From assembly GCA_019637105.1 (NCBI GenBank), contig JAHBWF010000036.1, forward strand, positions 1 to 55,855: a stretch of 55,855 nucleotides of DNA. The letters are read 5' to 3'. How positions within the stretch are numbered: position 1 is the stretch's first letter; every line of letters begins with the position of its first letter. Below the pieces are notes generated by a model. It did not search any database. It saw only the letters and a program-made list of their open reading frames with translations, and was not told where the DNA came from. This document shows, in pieces, positions 7,550 through 16,754 of this stretch. This DNA comes from Labilithrix sp. (GTDB lineage Bacteria; Myxococcota_A; Polyangia; Polyangiales; Polyangiaceae). A program made the position numbers and the translations under genes.

Positions 7550-9912
7550 TTCGTGGTCTCCTTCGTGCTGGGCTCCTGCATCGAGACGCCCTCGGTGGCG
7601 CCCTTGCTCGGCTCGGGCTTCTTCCCGAGCCGCTGCAGGTACGCGATGACGGCGATCATCTGCGTGTCGGGCTCGACCTCGGCGCCGTCCTTGGCGAGCT
7701 CGGCGACGATCGCGCCGGCCTGCGCCCGCGCGTCCGCCTCGGCGTCGCGCATCTCGTCGGCCGTGTAGGGGACGCCTACCTTCGAGAGCGCGTGCATCTT
7801 GTCGCCCGTCCGCGTGAGGTCGAGCCGCGCGCCTTCGAGGTGCGCGTACGGCGGCATGTTGGAGCCCGCGGTGATCGCGCGCGGATCGACGAGGTGGCGG
7901 TAGTGCCAGAGGTGGGGGTACTTGCCGCCCTCGCGCGCGAGATCGGGGCCGGTGCGCTTGCTGCCCCACTGGAAGGGGTGGTCGTACACCGACTCGGCGA
8001 GCGTCGACGGGTCGCCGTAGCGCACCGTCTCGAAGCGCATCGGGCGGATCATCTGCGAGTGGCAGGTGTAGCAACCCTCGGCGATGAAGACGTCGCGCCC
8101 CTCGAGCTCGAGCGCGCGGTACGGCTTCGCGTCGACGGCCTCGACCGGCTTCACGATCAGCGCGGGGACGATCTCGGCGACGCCGCCGGCGAGGACCGCG
8201 AGCCCGGCGAGCACGGTGAAGAGGAGCGCGCGGCCCTCGAGGATGCGGTGGAACGGGGCGCCCCCGGACCTCCGCGCGTGCTGGATCGCCAGCACGCCGA
8301 AGAGCGCGACGACGAACGCGACGATGAGGAAGAGCGGGCTCGCGAAGGCGTTCGACGCCATGCCCGCGCCCGCGAGGCCGAGCACCACGACGGTGAGGAC
8401 GATCGGCCGCGAGAAGATCACGTCGCGCCACGGCACCTCGGGGGCGGGAGCGAGCGGGACGACGTCGACCTTCGTCGTGACGACCTTGGCCGTCAGCCCG
8501 GTGCGGACGAGGTTGTACCCCATCATCACCATGCCCAGCAGGTACATCGAGCCGCCGATGAGGCGCATCCAGTACATCGGGCGGATCGCGATGAGCGTCT
8601 CCACGAACGTCGGGTACATGAGCGAGCCGTCCGGGTTGGTCGCGCGCCACATCAAGCCCTGGTTCACGCCGCTCACCCACATCGCGACCATGTAGAGGAG
8701 GATCCCGAACGTCCCGATCCAGAAGTGCAGGTCGGCGAGGCGGCGCGAGTACAAGGGGCGCCCCGAGAGTCGCGGCACGAGGAAGTAGAACATCCCCGCG
8801 GCCATGAAGCCGTTCCAGCCGAGCGCGCCGGAGTGCACGTGGCCGATGATCCAGTCGGTGTAGTGCGCGAGCCCCGAGACGCTCTTGATCGAGAGGAGCG
8901 GCCCCTCGAACGTCGCCATGCCGTAGAACGTCACGCCGGCGGCCAGGAACTTGAGCACCGGGTCCTCGCGGACCTTCGACCAGCCGCCGCGCAGGGTGAG
9001 CAGGCCGTTCAGCATCCCGCCCCAGCTCGGCGCCCACAGCATCAAGCTGAAGATCATGCCGAGCGTCTGCGCCCAGTCGGGCAGCGCCGTGTTGAGCAGG
9101 TGGTGCGGCCCCGCCCAGATGTAGACGAAGATCAGCGCCCAGAAGTGGATGATGCTGAGCCGGTAGCTGTAGACCGGGCGCCCCGCCGCCTTCGGCAGGT
9201 AGTAGTACATGATGCCGAGCACCGGCGTGGTCAGGAAGAAGGCGACGGCGTTGTGCCCGTACCACCACTGCACCAGCGCGTCCTGGGCGCCGCCGTAGAC
9301 CGAGTAGCTCTTGAGCGTCCCGCCGATGACGGGGATCGCGAGCGAGTTGACGACGTGGAGGATCGCGACGGTCACGATCGTCGCGATGTAGAACCAGATC
9401 GCGACGTAGAGGTGCTTCTCGTTCCGCCGGGCGATCGTCCAGAAGAAGTTGATCGCGAAGAGCACCCAGACGAGCGTGATCGCGACGTCGATCGGCCACT
9501 CGAGCTCCGCGTACTCCTTGCCCTGCGTCAGCCCGAGCGGGAGCGTGACGACGGCGGAGACGATGATGAGCTGCCAGCCCCAGAAGTGGATCTTCGAGAG
9601 CAGGTCGCTCGCCGTCCGCGTCTTCAAGAGGCGCTGCGTCGAGTGGTAGATCCCGGCGAAGATCATGTTGCCCACGAACGCGAAGATCACGGCGTTCGTG
9701 TGGAGCGGCCGGAGGCGGCCGAAGCCGAGCGTCGCGTGGACGTTCGCGGGCGCCCACGCGAGCTGGAGGGCGACGACGACGCCGACGAGCATGCCGACGA
9801 TGCCCCACAGGACCGACGCGGCCATGAAGCGCATCGGCGTCGCGTCGTCGTATTCGATGCGCTGCGCACGGAGCGGCGGCGCGGTCTCGGAGGTCGCGGT
9901 GGTCGAGGTCAT
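7546..9912 (-). CDS. ccoNO: Fused cbb3 oxidase subunits CcoN and CcoO
   Basis: 788 residues. Residues 1 to about 490 are the 12-helix haem-copper catalytic subunit CcoN, with haem/copper-ligand histidines in VQWWYGHNAVAF, WAGPHHLLN and IGHVHSGALGWNG. After a linker and two helices, residues about 580-788 are the monohaem CcoO subunit, with GCYTCHSQMIRPMRFE and the distal Met region SNMPPYAHL. In most bacteria these are separate genes; here one continuous frame joins them without a stop. The enzyme reduces oxygen at low concentration and pumps protons. Both ends overlap neighbouring genes by four bases. Confidence 0.96.
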   Translation of the reverse strand: MTSTTATSETAPPLRAQRIEYDDATPMRFMAASVLWGIVGMLVGVVVALQLAWAPANVHATLGFGRLRPLHTNAVIFAFVGNMIFAGIYHSTQRLLKTRTASDLLSKIHFWGWQLIIVSAVVTLPLGLTQGKEYAELEWPIDVAITLVWVLFAINFFWTIARRNEKHLYVAIWFYIATIVTVAILHVVNSLAIPVIGGTLKSYSVYGGAQDALVQWWYGHNAVAFFLTTPVLGIMYYYLPKAAGRPVYSYRLSIIHFWALIFVYIWAGPHHLLNTALPDWAQTLGMIFSLMLWAPSWGGMLNGLLTLRGGWSKVREDPVLKFLAAGVTFYGMATFEGPLLSIKSVSGLAHYTDWIIGHVHSGALGWNGFMAAGMFYFLVPRLSGRPLYSRRLADLHFWIGTFGILLYMVAMWVSGVNQGLMWRATNPDGSLMYPTFVETLIAIRPMYWMRLIGGSMYLLGMVMMGYNLVRTGLTAKVVTTKVDVVPLAPAPEVPWRDVIFSRPIVLTVVVLGLAGAGMASNAFASPLFLIVAFVVALFGVLAIQHARRSGGAPFHRILEGRALLFTVLAGLAVLAGGVAEIVPALIVKPVEAVDAKPYRALELEGRDVFIAEGCYTCHSQMIRPMRFETVRYGDPSTLAESVYDHPFQWGSKRTGPDLAREGGKYPHLWHYRHLVDPRAITAGSNMPPYAHLEGARLDLTRTGDKMHALSKVGVPYTADEMRDAEADARAQAGAIVAELAKDGAEVEPDTQMIAVIAYLQRLGKKPEPSKGATEGVSMQEPSTKETTK

Positions 9913-10067
9913 TTCTCTTCGCTGCTTTCTTCTTCGGGATCGATCGGCAAGAGCGCGAGGCGGTCGGCGTGCTCGAAGTCACGCTGGCGCGCGGTGAACA
10001 GGAACAGGAGGACGGAGCCGACGACGAGGAGCAGGCTCACGAACACCTGCATGATCAGGATCTCCAC
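9909..10067 (-). CDS. ccoS: cbb3 oxidase maturation protein CcoS
   Basis: A 52-residue protein read from a GTG start: one membrane helix (VSLLLVVGSVLLFLFTARQR) followed by an acidic tail (DPEEESSEEK). Size, topology and location between ccoI and ccoN fit CcoS, needed for haem and copper insertion into CcoN. Its stop codon overlaps the ccoNO ATG by four bases and its start lies inside the 3' end of ccoI (13-base overlap). An in-frame ATG at the sixth codon is a possible alternative start. Confidence 0.88.
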   Translation of the reverse strand: MEILIMQVFVSLLLVVGSVLLFLFTARQRDFEHADRLALLPIDPEEESSEEK

Positions 10068-12496
10068 GAGGACCTCCGGCTTTCGGCGCGCGCGTCGCCG
10101 CCGCGCCCGCGCCGCGCGCGGACGAGCGAGAGCTGCGTGGTGGTCGCGAGCACCGTCGAGAGCGAGCTCACCGGCATCAACACCGCGCAGAGCAGCGGCG
10201 TCATGTGGCCGGCGAGCGCGAGCGAGACGGTGATCGCGTTGTAGAAGAGCGCGACGAACAGGTTGCGGCGCACGACGCGCGCGAGGCGATGCGAGGTGGC
10301 GAGCGCCTCGCGGATCGGGCCGAGGCCCGGCGTGACGAAGTAGAAGTCGCAGCGCGACGCCATGAACGGCCGGTCGATGGCCGGCGTGCCGGCGCAGTAG
10401 GCCTGCTCGGCGACGAGGCTGTCGTTGATCCCGTCGCCGACGAAGAGCGTCTTCGCGTCCCGTCGCTCGGCGAGCCAGGCGGCCTTGCCCTCGGGGCTCC
10501 GCCCGCCGAACGCGTTCTCCTCCGCGACGCCCGCCGCGCGCGCCATCGAGGCCGTGGCCTCGGGGCGGTCGCCCGAGAGGATGAACGTCTCGTAGCCGGC
10601 GCGCTGGAGCTCGCGGATCTCACGGGCCGCGTCGGCGCGGAGCTCCTCGCCGACGACGAAGGACGCGAGCACCTCGCCGTCGCGCGTGAACAGGACGTCC
10701 GGCGAGCGGACCTGGTCGAGCGACGGCGTCTTCGCGGGCGCGACGGCCCAGGCGCTGGCCCCGAGCCGGAAGACGTGCGGGCCCTCGCGGAGCTCGAGCC
10801 CCTTGCCGGTGAGCTCGCGGACGTCGGCGTCGGCGAAGGCCGGCGCGCCCCGCGCGTCGATGGCGCGCGAGAGCGCCTGGCTCTTCGGGTGCGAGCTCCG
10901 GACCGCGAGGGCGAACAGCCGCGCGTAGTCCGCCGGCTCGAGCGCGTCGAGCGCGTCCGGGTTCTCCACGACGAGCTTTCCGGTCGTGAGCGTCCCCGTC
11001 TTGTCGAAGACGACGCGGGTGACCTCGGCGGCGCGGTCGAGGAAGCCCGGGGTGCGGACGAAGAGGCCGGCGCGCCGGAGCCCGGCCTGCGCCAGCTCGT
11101 ACGCGAGCGGCGTGGCGATGCCGAACGCGCACGGGCACGTCACGATCAGCACCGCCGCGACGACGTCGAGCGTGCGCGGGACGTCGCCGGTGCCGGCCAG
11201 CCAGCCGGCGAAGGCGAGCGCGGCGGTGGCGAGGACGCCCGCGACGTAGAACGCGGTCAGCCGCACGTGCCACGACGTCGCGCGCGCGGCGTCGTCGTCG
11301 TGCCGGTTCGACGCCCGGAGGAGCCGCACGAGCGCGCTGCCGTCGAAGTCCGCGAGCGCCCTGAGCCGCACCGCGCGCGGGCCTTGCGAGAAGGCGCCCG
11401 CCGGGACGACCGCGCCGGGCGCGAAGGTGCGCGGCGCGCTCTCGCCGGAGATCCAGTCGAGCGAGAAGAGCGCGGGCTCGGTCTCCTCGAGCGTCGACTC
11501 CGTCGGGACCACGTCGCCGCGGCCGGCGAGCACGACGTCGCCGCGAGACAGCTCGCGAGAGCGGATGAGCGCGACGGCGCCGTCCTTCGCGACGCGCCTC
11601 GTGTACAGGCCCTCGGCGCCGTCCGCGGCGAGGAGCATCGCGCGGTTCTTGGCGAGCACGCGCTCCTGGAGGAAGCGCCCCACGAGCATGAGCGCGATGA
11701 AGACGTTGAGCGTGTCGAAGTAGGAGGTGGCGCCGCCGCGCGTCGCGTAGGTGTACGCGGAGCTCGCGAAGACCAGCGCGATCCCGAGGGCGATCGGCAG
11801 ATCGAGGTGGAGCACGCGCCGCCGGAGCGCGAGCCAGGCCGAGCGGAAGAAGACGGTTCCGCCGACGAGCACGCTGACGAGCGAGAGCCCGAAGTCGAGC
11901 GCGTGAAAGAGGCGGTAGACGGGCCCGCTCGAGAGCCCGCAGTAGACCGCGAACCCGAAGATCATCGTGTTCATCGCGATCGCGATGCACACGCCCATGC
12001 GCCAGACGAGGTCGTTCGGCCTCGCGGCCGCCTCCTTCAGCGGCGGGCCGAAGCGGTAGCCGAACGCCTCGACGTCCTCGACGAAGCGCGCGAGAGGGAA
12101 CGCGCGATCGACGGTGAGCTCGACCGTACCGATCGCCGGGTTCACGATCACCCGACCGGCCCCGGGCCTCCGCGCGAAGAGGCGCTCGATCAGCCAGACG
12201 CAGGCCGCGCAGTGGACGCCCTGGACGTCGAGCGCGATCGTCTCGAGGCCCTCGCTCGCCTCGAGGCGGAGAGCGAGCGGCTCGAGCCACTTGTGATCCG
12301 ACTCCGCGCGCACCACGGGGTGGCCGTCTCCGCCGCCGAGATCGTAGAAGCGGCCGAGCCCGGCCTCCGCCACGAGCCTGTGGACCTCCGCGCATCCGAT
12401 GCAGCAGAAGCCGTCGACGTCGGACGCGGCGAGGGGCGTGCCGCAATGTAGGCACGTCGAAGGCGACGTCGCGGAGGCGCGTGCTGGAGCGGTCAT
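10055..12496 (-). CDS. ccoI: Copper-transporting P1B-type ATPase CcoI
   Basis: 813 residues. An N-terminal zinc-ribbon-like cysteine cluster (CLHCG, CCIGC) precedes a heavy-metal-associated domain with GVHCAAC. The ATPase core has the membrane metal motif TCPCAFG, the phosphorylation site DKTGTL, the SHPKSQ motif and GDGINDS in the hinge. This set, placed upstream of ccoS, is the CcoI/FixI type that exports copper for cbb3 assembly. It is the first gene of the minus-strand oxidase operon; the 141 bases upstream (12497-12637) hold no gene and no clear FNR-type box. Confidence 0.95.
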   Translation of the reverse strand: MTAPARASATSPSTCLHCGTPLAASDVDGFCCIGCAEVHRLVAEAGLGRFYDLGGGDGHPVVRAESDHKWLEPLALRLEASEGLETIALDVQGVHCAACVWLIERLFARRPGAGRVIVNPAIGTVELTVDRAFPLARFVEDVEAFGYRFGPPLKEAAARPNDLVWRMGVCIAIAMNTMIFGFAVYCGLSSGPVYRLFHALDFGLSLVSVLVGGTVFFRSAWLALRRRVLHLDLPIALGIALVFASSAYTYATRGGATSYFDTLNVFIALMLVGRFLQERVLAKNRAMLLAADGAEGLYTRRVAKDGAVALIRSRELSRGDVVLAGRGDVVPTESTLEETEPALFSLDWISGESAPRTFAPGAVVPAGAFSQGPRAVRLRALADFDGSALVRLLRASNRHDDDAARATSWHVRLTAFYVAGVLATAALAFAGWLAGTGDVPRTLDVVAAVLIVTCPCAFGIATPLAYELAQAGLRRAGLFVRTPGFLDRAAEVTRVVFDKTGTLTTGKLVVENPDALDALEPADYARLFALAVRSSHPKSQALSRAIDARGAPAFADADVRELTGKGLELREGPHVFRLGASAWAVAPAKTPSLDQVRSPDVLFTRDGEVLASFVVGEELRADAAREIRELQRAGYETFILSGDRPEATASMARAAGVAEENAFGGRSPEGKAAWLAERRDAKTLFVGDGINDSLVAEQAYCAGTPAIDRPFMASRCDFYFVTPGLGPIREALATSHRLARVVRRNLFVALFYNAITVSLALAGHMTPLLCAVLMPVSSLSTVLATTTQLSLVRARRGRGGDARAESRRSSWRS

Positions 12497-12637
12497 CCCG
12501 CGGGGCCGGTTCGCAAGCGTCGTTCCACGCGACGATCGCGCGTTCTCCTGCAGCGCGCGCGGCGTGGACGGCGCGGACGACCGCTCGCCGTCGCGCAGGT
12601 CTTGCGTCGCGGCGAAGCGTTTGCGAGCGGAGGGCGC

Positions 12638-13498
12638 TCAGTCGGCGAGCGTGCGCGCGAAGGCGACGATGCGCCTGGCGAGGACCAGCGGCGCGTCGAA
12701 GTGCGGGCAGTGGCCGAAGCCCTCGGGCTGCTCGATCACCGCGTGCTTCGGCAGGTGCCGCGTGAAGTACTCGAGGTGCGTGCTCGGCAAGAGCCGCTCG
12801 GAGCGCCCCCAGACGAACAGGATCGGCATCTTCAGCGCCGCGAGCTCGTCGGGCGTCGGCGCGTCGTCGTTGCTCGCGCTCTCGAGGAGGTCGCGGACGG
12901 CGGGGCGGCCGAGGGCCTCCGGGAACTCGTGGAGGAGCAGCGGCAAGAACCACGGCGGCCGGTGGTAGAGGCGCTCGAGGAAGGTGCGCGCCTGGGCGCG
13001 CGACCTGACGGCGAACGCCGTGCGGATCGCGGCCCACTCCTCGTCCGACGAACGCGCGCCCGCGGGCGAGACGAGCACGAGGGCCCGCACCTGCGCCGGC
13101 CGCGCGAGCGCGTAGCGGAGCGCGAGGGCCCCGCCGAGCGAGTTGCCGACGACGACCGCCGGCTCCGTGAGCTTCGCGTCGAGCGCCGTCGACACGGACT
13201 CGAAGAGCTTGCCGGGCGTGAGCTTCTCGCGGGCGAGGTCGCTGAAGCCGTGCCCCGGATAGTCCGGCGCCACGATGCGCCGCACGTGGCGGTGCAGGTG
13301 CGCGAGCACCTGGCCGAACGGCGTCGCCGCCGATCCGAGGCCGTGGAGGACGACCGTCGCCGGCAAGTCGCCCCGGCCCGGGGCGTCGTACGTGTGGATA
13401 GGTCCGAGCGTCGTGTGGACGAGGCCGCTCGAGATGCCGCGGCGTCGGAGCGCCTCGCGGCCCAACCGCTCGGCGAGGGGGAGGATGACCGGCTTCAC
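12638..13498 (-). CDS. Alpha/beta-hydrolase fold protein
   Basis: 286 residues with the hydrolase fold: oxyanion region VVLHGLGSAATPF, nucleophile elbow GNSLGGALAL (Ser), late acidic residue region LFVWGRSERLLPSTH and a C-terminal His in GFGHCPHFD. The GTG start at 13498 overlaps the upstream acyltransferase stop (GTGA), which fixes this start in preference to longer frames. Coupling to a wax-ester/triacylglycerol synthase suggests a lipase, esterase or acyl-transfer role in neutral-lipid turnover; this is inference from context. Confidence 0.85.
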   Translation of the reverse strand: MKPVILPLAERLGREALRRRGISSGLVHTTLGPIHTYDAPGRGDLPATVVLHGLGSAATPFGQVLAHLHRHVRRIVAPDYPGHGFSDLAREKLTPGKLFESVSTALDAKLTEPAVVVGNSLGGALALRYALARPAQVRALVLVSPAGARSSDEEWAAIRTAFAVRSRAQARTFLERLYHRPPWFLPLLLHEFPEALGRPAVRDLLESASNDDAPTPDELAALKMPILFVWGRSERLLPSTHLEYFTRHLPKHAVIEQPEGFGHCPHFDAPLVLARRIVAFARTLAD

Positions 13499-14781
13499 CT
13501 CTCCGCAGTGTACGCAGCCGTCGCCGAAGCGAAAGCGCGGATCTGCTCGAGCTCGTGCTCGAGCCGTTCGACGACGCGGCGCGCGCTCCCGATGGTCCGC
13601 GCGTCGACGGCGACGCCGACGCGCGCGCGTCCGGCGTAGCTCATGAGCGTCACGCTGAGGGCGATGCTCCCGGCGGCGGGCGCCCACACCACGACGTCGC
13701 GCACGACGGCGCCGCAGAGGCGAAGCTCGCGCGTGGGGCCGCGGACGCTCGACACGGTGACGCTGGCCCGCCGCGAGAAGAGGCTGACGCCGAGCCGCTC
13801 GACGAAGCCGGAGAGCGCCCCGGCGGCCTCCGCGAGCCGGGCCGCCTCGGCGCCGGCGCCGCCGGAGCGGAGCGCGCGCACGGCCTCTCGGACGCGGCGG
13901 ACGCGCTCGTCGAGGCCGCCGGCGCCGATGGGCAGGGGGACGAGCGCCGAGCCGTAGCGATTCCCGAGCCCGCCGGGGGCGCCGCCACGCGCGTCGACCG
14001 GCACGAGCGCGTGGATCGCGAGCCGCTCGTCGGCCCCGCTCGCGGCGGCCTCGGCCCGGCACGCGCCGGCGACGGCGGCGAGGAGGACGCCGGTCACCGT
14101 CGTGTCGAGCGCGCGCGCGATCCGCCGGAGGTCGTCGAGCGCGATCGCCGACGAGAACGCGAGGCGCTTCTCGACGCCGAGCCGGCCGCGGAGCGGGGTC
14201 GCCGGATCGGGGCGCGCGAGCGCCAGCCGGCCCGCCGCGACCGCGCCCGCCGCGATCTGGCGGGCGCGCGAGCGTGTCGTCTTCCTCGCGACGGGCGGCG
14301 GGGCCTGCGCGTCGGGGCCGTCGTCGGCCAGCTCGGCGAGCAGCGCGAGGAGCGCGGCGCCGTCGGCGAGCGCGTGGTGGACGCTCAGGACGAGCGCCGG
14401 CTCGGCGCCGTCGATGAGGTGCGCCCGCCAGAGCGGGTGGCGGACCGTGAGCGGTATGCCCGCCACGTCGCTGGTCAGCTCTTCGAGCGAGCGCGAGCTC
14501 GGGACGAGCGCCGCGTCGATGCGGTGCACGTGGTGCCGGACGTCGAAGGTCGGGTCGAAGATCCAGCGGGGCATGCCGAGGCCCAGGCGAGGCTCGACCA
14601 CGCGCTGGCGGAAGCGCGCGTGACGCGCGAGCCGCGTATCCAGGCGAGACTCGAGCGCCTCGTGCGCGATCGCGCGGTCGAGCGACAGCAGGACCGTGAT
14701 GAGCATCGGGTTCTCCCTCGCGCTCATGTGGAGGCGAGCCGCGTCTGCGGCCGCGAGCGGTGTCCCGTCGTGGGCGACCAT
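13495..14781 (-). CDS. Wax ester synthase / diacylglycerol acyltransferase
   Basis: 428 residues, close to the usual 450-480. The N-terminus reads PLAAADAARLHMSARENPM, the expected opening of this family. The catalytic HHxxxDG motif appears as HHALADGAALL, and the C-terminal half has the conserved NRYGSALVPLPI and SSVRGPTRELRLCG patterns. The enzyme esterifies fatty acyl-CoA to alcohols or diacylglycerol to form storage lipids. ATG 14781 is chosen because it begins just before the conserved N-terminal motif. It is divergent from the kinase gene at 14869. Confidence 0.9.
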   Translation of the reverse strand: MVAHDGTPLAAADAARLHMSARENPMLITVLLSLDRAIAHEALESRLDTRLARHARFRQRVVEPRLGLGMPRWIFDPTFDVRHHVHRIDAALVPSSRSLEELTSDVAGIPLTVRHPLWRAHLIDGAEPALVLSVHHALADGAALLALLAELADDGPDAQAPPPVARKTTRSRARQIAAGAVAAGRLALARPDPATPLRGRLGVEKRLAFSSAIALDDLRRIARALDTTVTGVLLAAVAGACRAEAAASGADERLAIHALVPVDARGGAPGGLGNRYGSALVPLPIGAGGLDERVRRVREAVRALRSGGAGAEAARLAEAAGALSGFVERLGVSLFSRRASVTVSSVRGPTRELRLCGAVVRDVVVWAPAAGSIALSVTLMSYAGRARVGVAVDARTIGSARRVVERLEHELEQIRAFASATAAYTAER

Positions 14782-14868
14782 GAGGCCGGGATGGGCACGA
14801 CGCGTGCCGCCGTGATCGCAGCTCTTCGCGCTGGCCGGCGGCTTGCTGGGGCGGAGGTCGACGGCTCG

Positions 14869-15705
14869 ATGAGGTCTCGACAAATGCGCCCCGCCCGCGA
14901 AGCGACGTCCTCCCGCGCGCGGCGCGCGCGGCTCGAGGCCGACGCGCGGCGAGAGCGGCGCGCGCGCGCGGCGCTGCTGTCCGCGGTCGCCCACGACGTC
15001 CGGGCCCAGCTCGCCGCGGTGACGATGGCGGCGTCGGCGCTGGCGCGCGACGAATCTCTGCGTGAGGACCAGCGCCGCAAGCTGGGGTTCGTCCAGCGCG
15101 CCGCGAAGCGGATCGAGCGCCTCGTCGACGACCTCAGCGACGTCGGCCGCCTCGAGGCGGGAGCGCTCGCGCTCGAGCTCGCGCCCGAGCGCGTCGCGAG
15201 CGTCGTCGACGAGGTCGTCGCGCTCCTCCAGCCTATCGCGGCCGAGAGGGGCGTCTGCGTCGTCGCCTCGGTGACCGGCGCCTCCACCGTGTGCTGCGCC
15301 CGCCGGCGCATCGTCCAGGTCCTCGACCGGCTGGGATCGAGCGCCGTGAGCGCGACGCCGCGGGGCGGCACGGTCAGGGTGCGCGCCGAGCTCCGCGGCG
15401 ATCGCGCGTGGTTCGCGGTCGACGACGAGAGGCTGGGCGCTCCGGCGGACGACCACGAGGGAGCGGCGGGGGTCGCGGACACGCCGCGCGGCGTCGACCT
15501 CGCGGTCGCGGCGGGGCTCGTCCGCGCGCACGGCGGTGAGCTCCGCGGCGAGCGACGCGGCGAGGGCGGGATGACCTTTCGCTTCGACCTCCCGATCGAC
15601 GGCCGGGGCGACGAGGCGGGCGGCGCCGGCGCGGCGGGCGATGAGGCGAGGCAAGTCGTCTCTGCGACGCGCGCGCGGGCCCGGCGCCCACGTTGCGAGC
15701 GGTGA
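14869..15705 (+). CDS. Histidine-kinase-like protein with degenerate ATP-binding domain
   Basis: 278 residues. A dimerisation/phosphoacceptor helix is intact (SAVAHDVRAQLAAVTMAASA, His near residue 45). The catalytic domain is recognisable but eroded: the N-box reads LDRLGSSAVSATP, lacking the usual Asn, the G1 box reads VDDERLG instead of DxGxG, and only GVDLAVAAGLVRAHGG resembles the G2 region. It may therefore accept or remove phosphate rather than autophosphorylate. No membrane segment is seen. ATG 14869 has GGAGG eleven bases upstream; ATG 14791 and 14884 are alternatives. The receiver-only protein follows 14 bases downstream. Confidence 0.75.
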   Translation: MRSRQMRPAREATSSRARRARLEADARRERRARAALLSAVAHDVRAQLAAVTMAASALARDESLREDQRRKLGFVQRAAKRIERLVDDLSDVGRLEAGALALELAPERVASVVDEVVALLQPIAAERGVCVVASVTGASTVCCARRRIVQVLDRLGSSAVSATPRGGTVRVRAELRGDRAWFAVDDERLGAPADDHEGAAGVADTPRGVDLAVAAGLVRAHGGELRGERRGEGGMTFRFDLPIDGRGDEAGGAGAAGDEARQVVSATRARARRPRCER

Positions 15706-15719
15706 GACGGGTGGTGACG

Positions 15720-16169
15720 ATGAGGGAAGTGGAGGAGAAGGAGCGCGAGAGCGGCGCGATCGCCCGGCGGCCGACGGTCTTCCTCGCCGACGACGACGAT
15801 CTCTTCCGGGCGGTCCTGAGAGAGGAGCTGCTCGCGCACGGCTACGCGGTCCAGGACGTCAGCGACGGCGCGCAGGCGCTCGAGCTCCTGGCCATGGCGG
15901 CCGACGGCCTGGCGGCGCCGCCCGACGTCGTGGTCCTCGACGTCCGGATGCCGGGGTACTCCGGGCTCGGCGTGTTGAACGTCATGCGCCGCTTCGCCAA
16001 GCGCCCGCCCACGCTGCTCCTCACGGCGGTCTCCGACACGTCGATCGACGTGCTCGCGCGGACGATGGGCGCCTTCGGCGTCCTCCACAAGCCGGTCGAG
16101 CTCGACGACGTGCTCGACGCCGTCGAGGAGGCCGTGCTCTCGAAGGGGCGCCGTCCGAGCCGCGTGTGA
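15720..16169 (+). CDS. Single-domain response regulator (receiver)
   Basis: 149 residues, almost all receiver domain: acidic pocket LADDDD, phosphoacceptor Asp74 in VVLDVRMPGYSG, conserved Thr/Ser in LLLTAVS and Lys in VLHKPVEL. There is no output domain, so it probably acts through protein contacts. It lies directly after the degenerate kinase and is probably its partner. A charged N-terminal tail of about 18 residues precedes the domain. Confidence 0.9.
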   Translation: MREVEEKERESGAIARRPTVFLADDDDLFRAVLREELLAHGYAVQDVSDGAQALELLAMAADGLAAPPDVVVLDVRMPGYSGLGVLNVMRRFAKRPPTLLLTAVSDTSIDVLARTMGAFGVLHKPVELDDVLDAVEEAVLSKGRRPSRV

Positions 16170-16185
16170 CCCGGCGGCGCGCGGC

Positions 16186-16668
16186 TCAGGGCCACTTGTC
16201 GCGGTTCGGCGAGACGACCAGCGGAGGGCGAGGGACGTCCGCCGCCCCTCGCGCCTCGCCGCCGCGTGAGCGGCGGAGATCGGCGAGCGACGCGAGGAGG
16301 TCGCTCCGCGTCACGATGCCGAGCAGGCGCCCGGCGTCGACGATCGGCAGGCAGCCGAGCCGGCGCTCGCGGAGGAGCACGACGGCGTCGGTCACGCTCA
16401 TCTCGGGCGCGCCCAGCACGGGGTTCGTCCGCATCAGATCGCGCACGGTGCGGTTCTTCCGCGCGAGCCCGCCGTGCGGGCCTCCGAGGTCGCGCTCCGA
16501 GACGATGCCGAGGATCGCGTTGCCCTCGACGACGGGCGCGTGCCGCACGCCCTCGTCGCGCATCATCGCGAGCGCGTCGCTCGCGGGCTCGCTCGGAGAG
16601 AGTTTCAGCACCGGGGTCGTCATGATGTCCCCAAGCTTCGCCGTCTTCCCGCGCTCGGTCGTCTTCAT
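16186..16668 (-). CDS. Two-CBS-domain protein
   Basis: 160 residues with two CBS domains: about residues 10-65 (LGDIMTTPVLKLSPSEPASD, ILGIVSERDLGG) and 75-130 (VRDLMRTNPVLGAPEMSVTD, LLGIVTRSDLLASLADL), then a 25-residue Arg/Pro-rich tail. It is of the same type as the proteins at 2694 and 25445 and may sense adenine nucleotides. It converges with the receiver gene; no enzyme partner is adjacent. Confidence 0.9.
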   Translation of the reverse strand: MKTTERGKTAKLGDIMTTPVLKLSPSEPASDALAMMRDEGVRHAPVVEGNAILGIVSERDLGGPHGGLARKNRTVRDLMRTNPVLGAPEMSVTDAVVLLRERRLGCLPIVDAGRLLGIVTRSDLLASLADLRRSRGGEARGAADVPRPPLVVSPNRDKWP

Positions 16669-16754
16669 GCTGCGCTCGACTGCAATCCGCGAGCCCGGCG
16701 CGCGTGAGCCGAGCCGCCGCGCGGGCGCGGGCCGGCGGCCGCGCGTCGCGCGGG

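Noticed and set aside
7792-10233. Very long plus-strand open frame opposite ccoNO and ccoS
   Set aside because: It is the high-GC antisense shadow of clear oxidase genes, with a composition of Arg, Asp, Glu, Val and Ala and no domain.
12497-12637. Search for an FNR/FixK box before the cbb3 operon
   Set aside because: No TTGAT-N4-ATCAA-like palindrome is visible. Regulation must lie further upstream or use another system.
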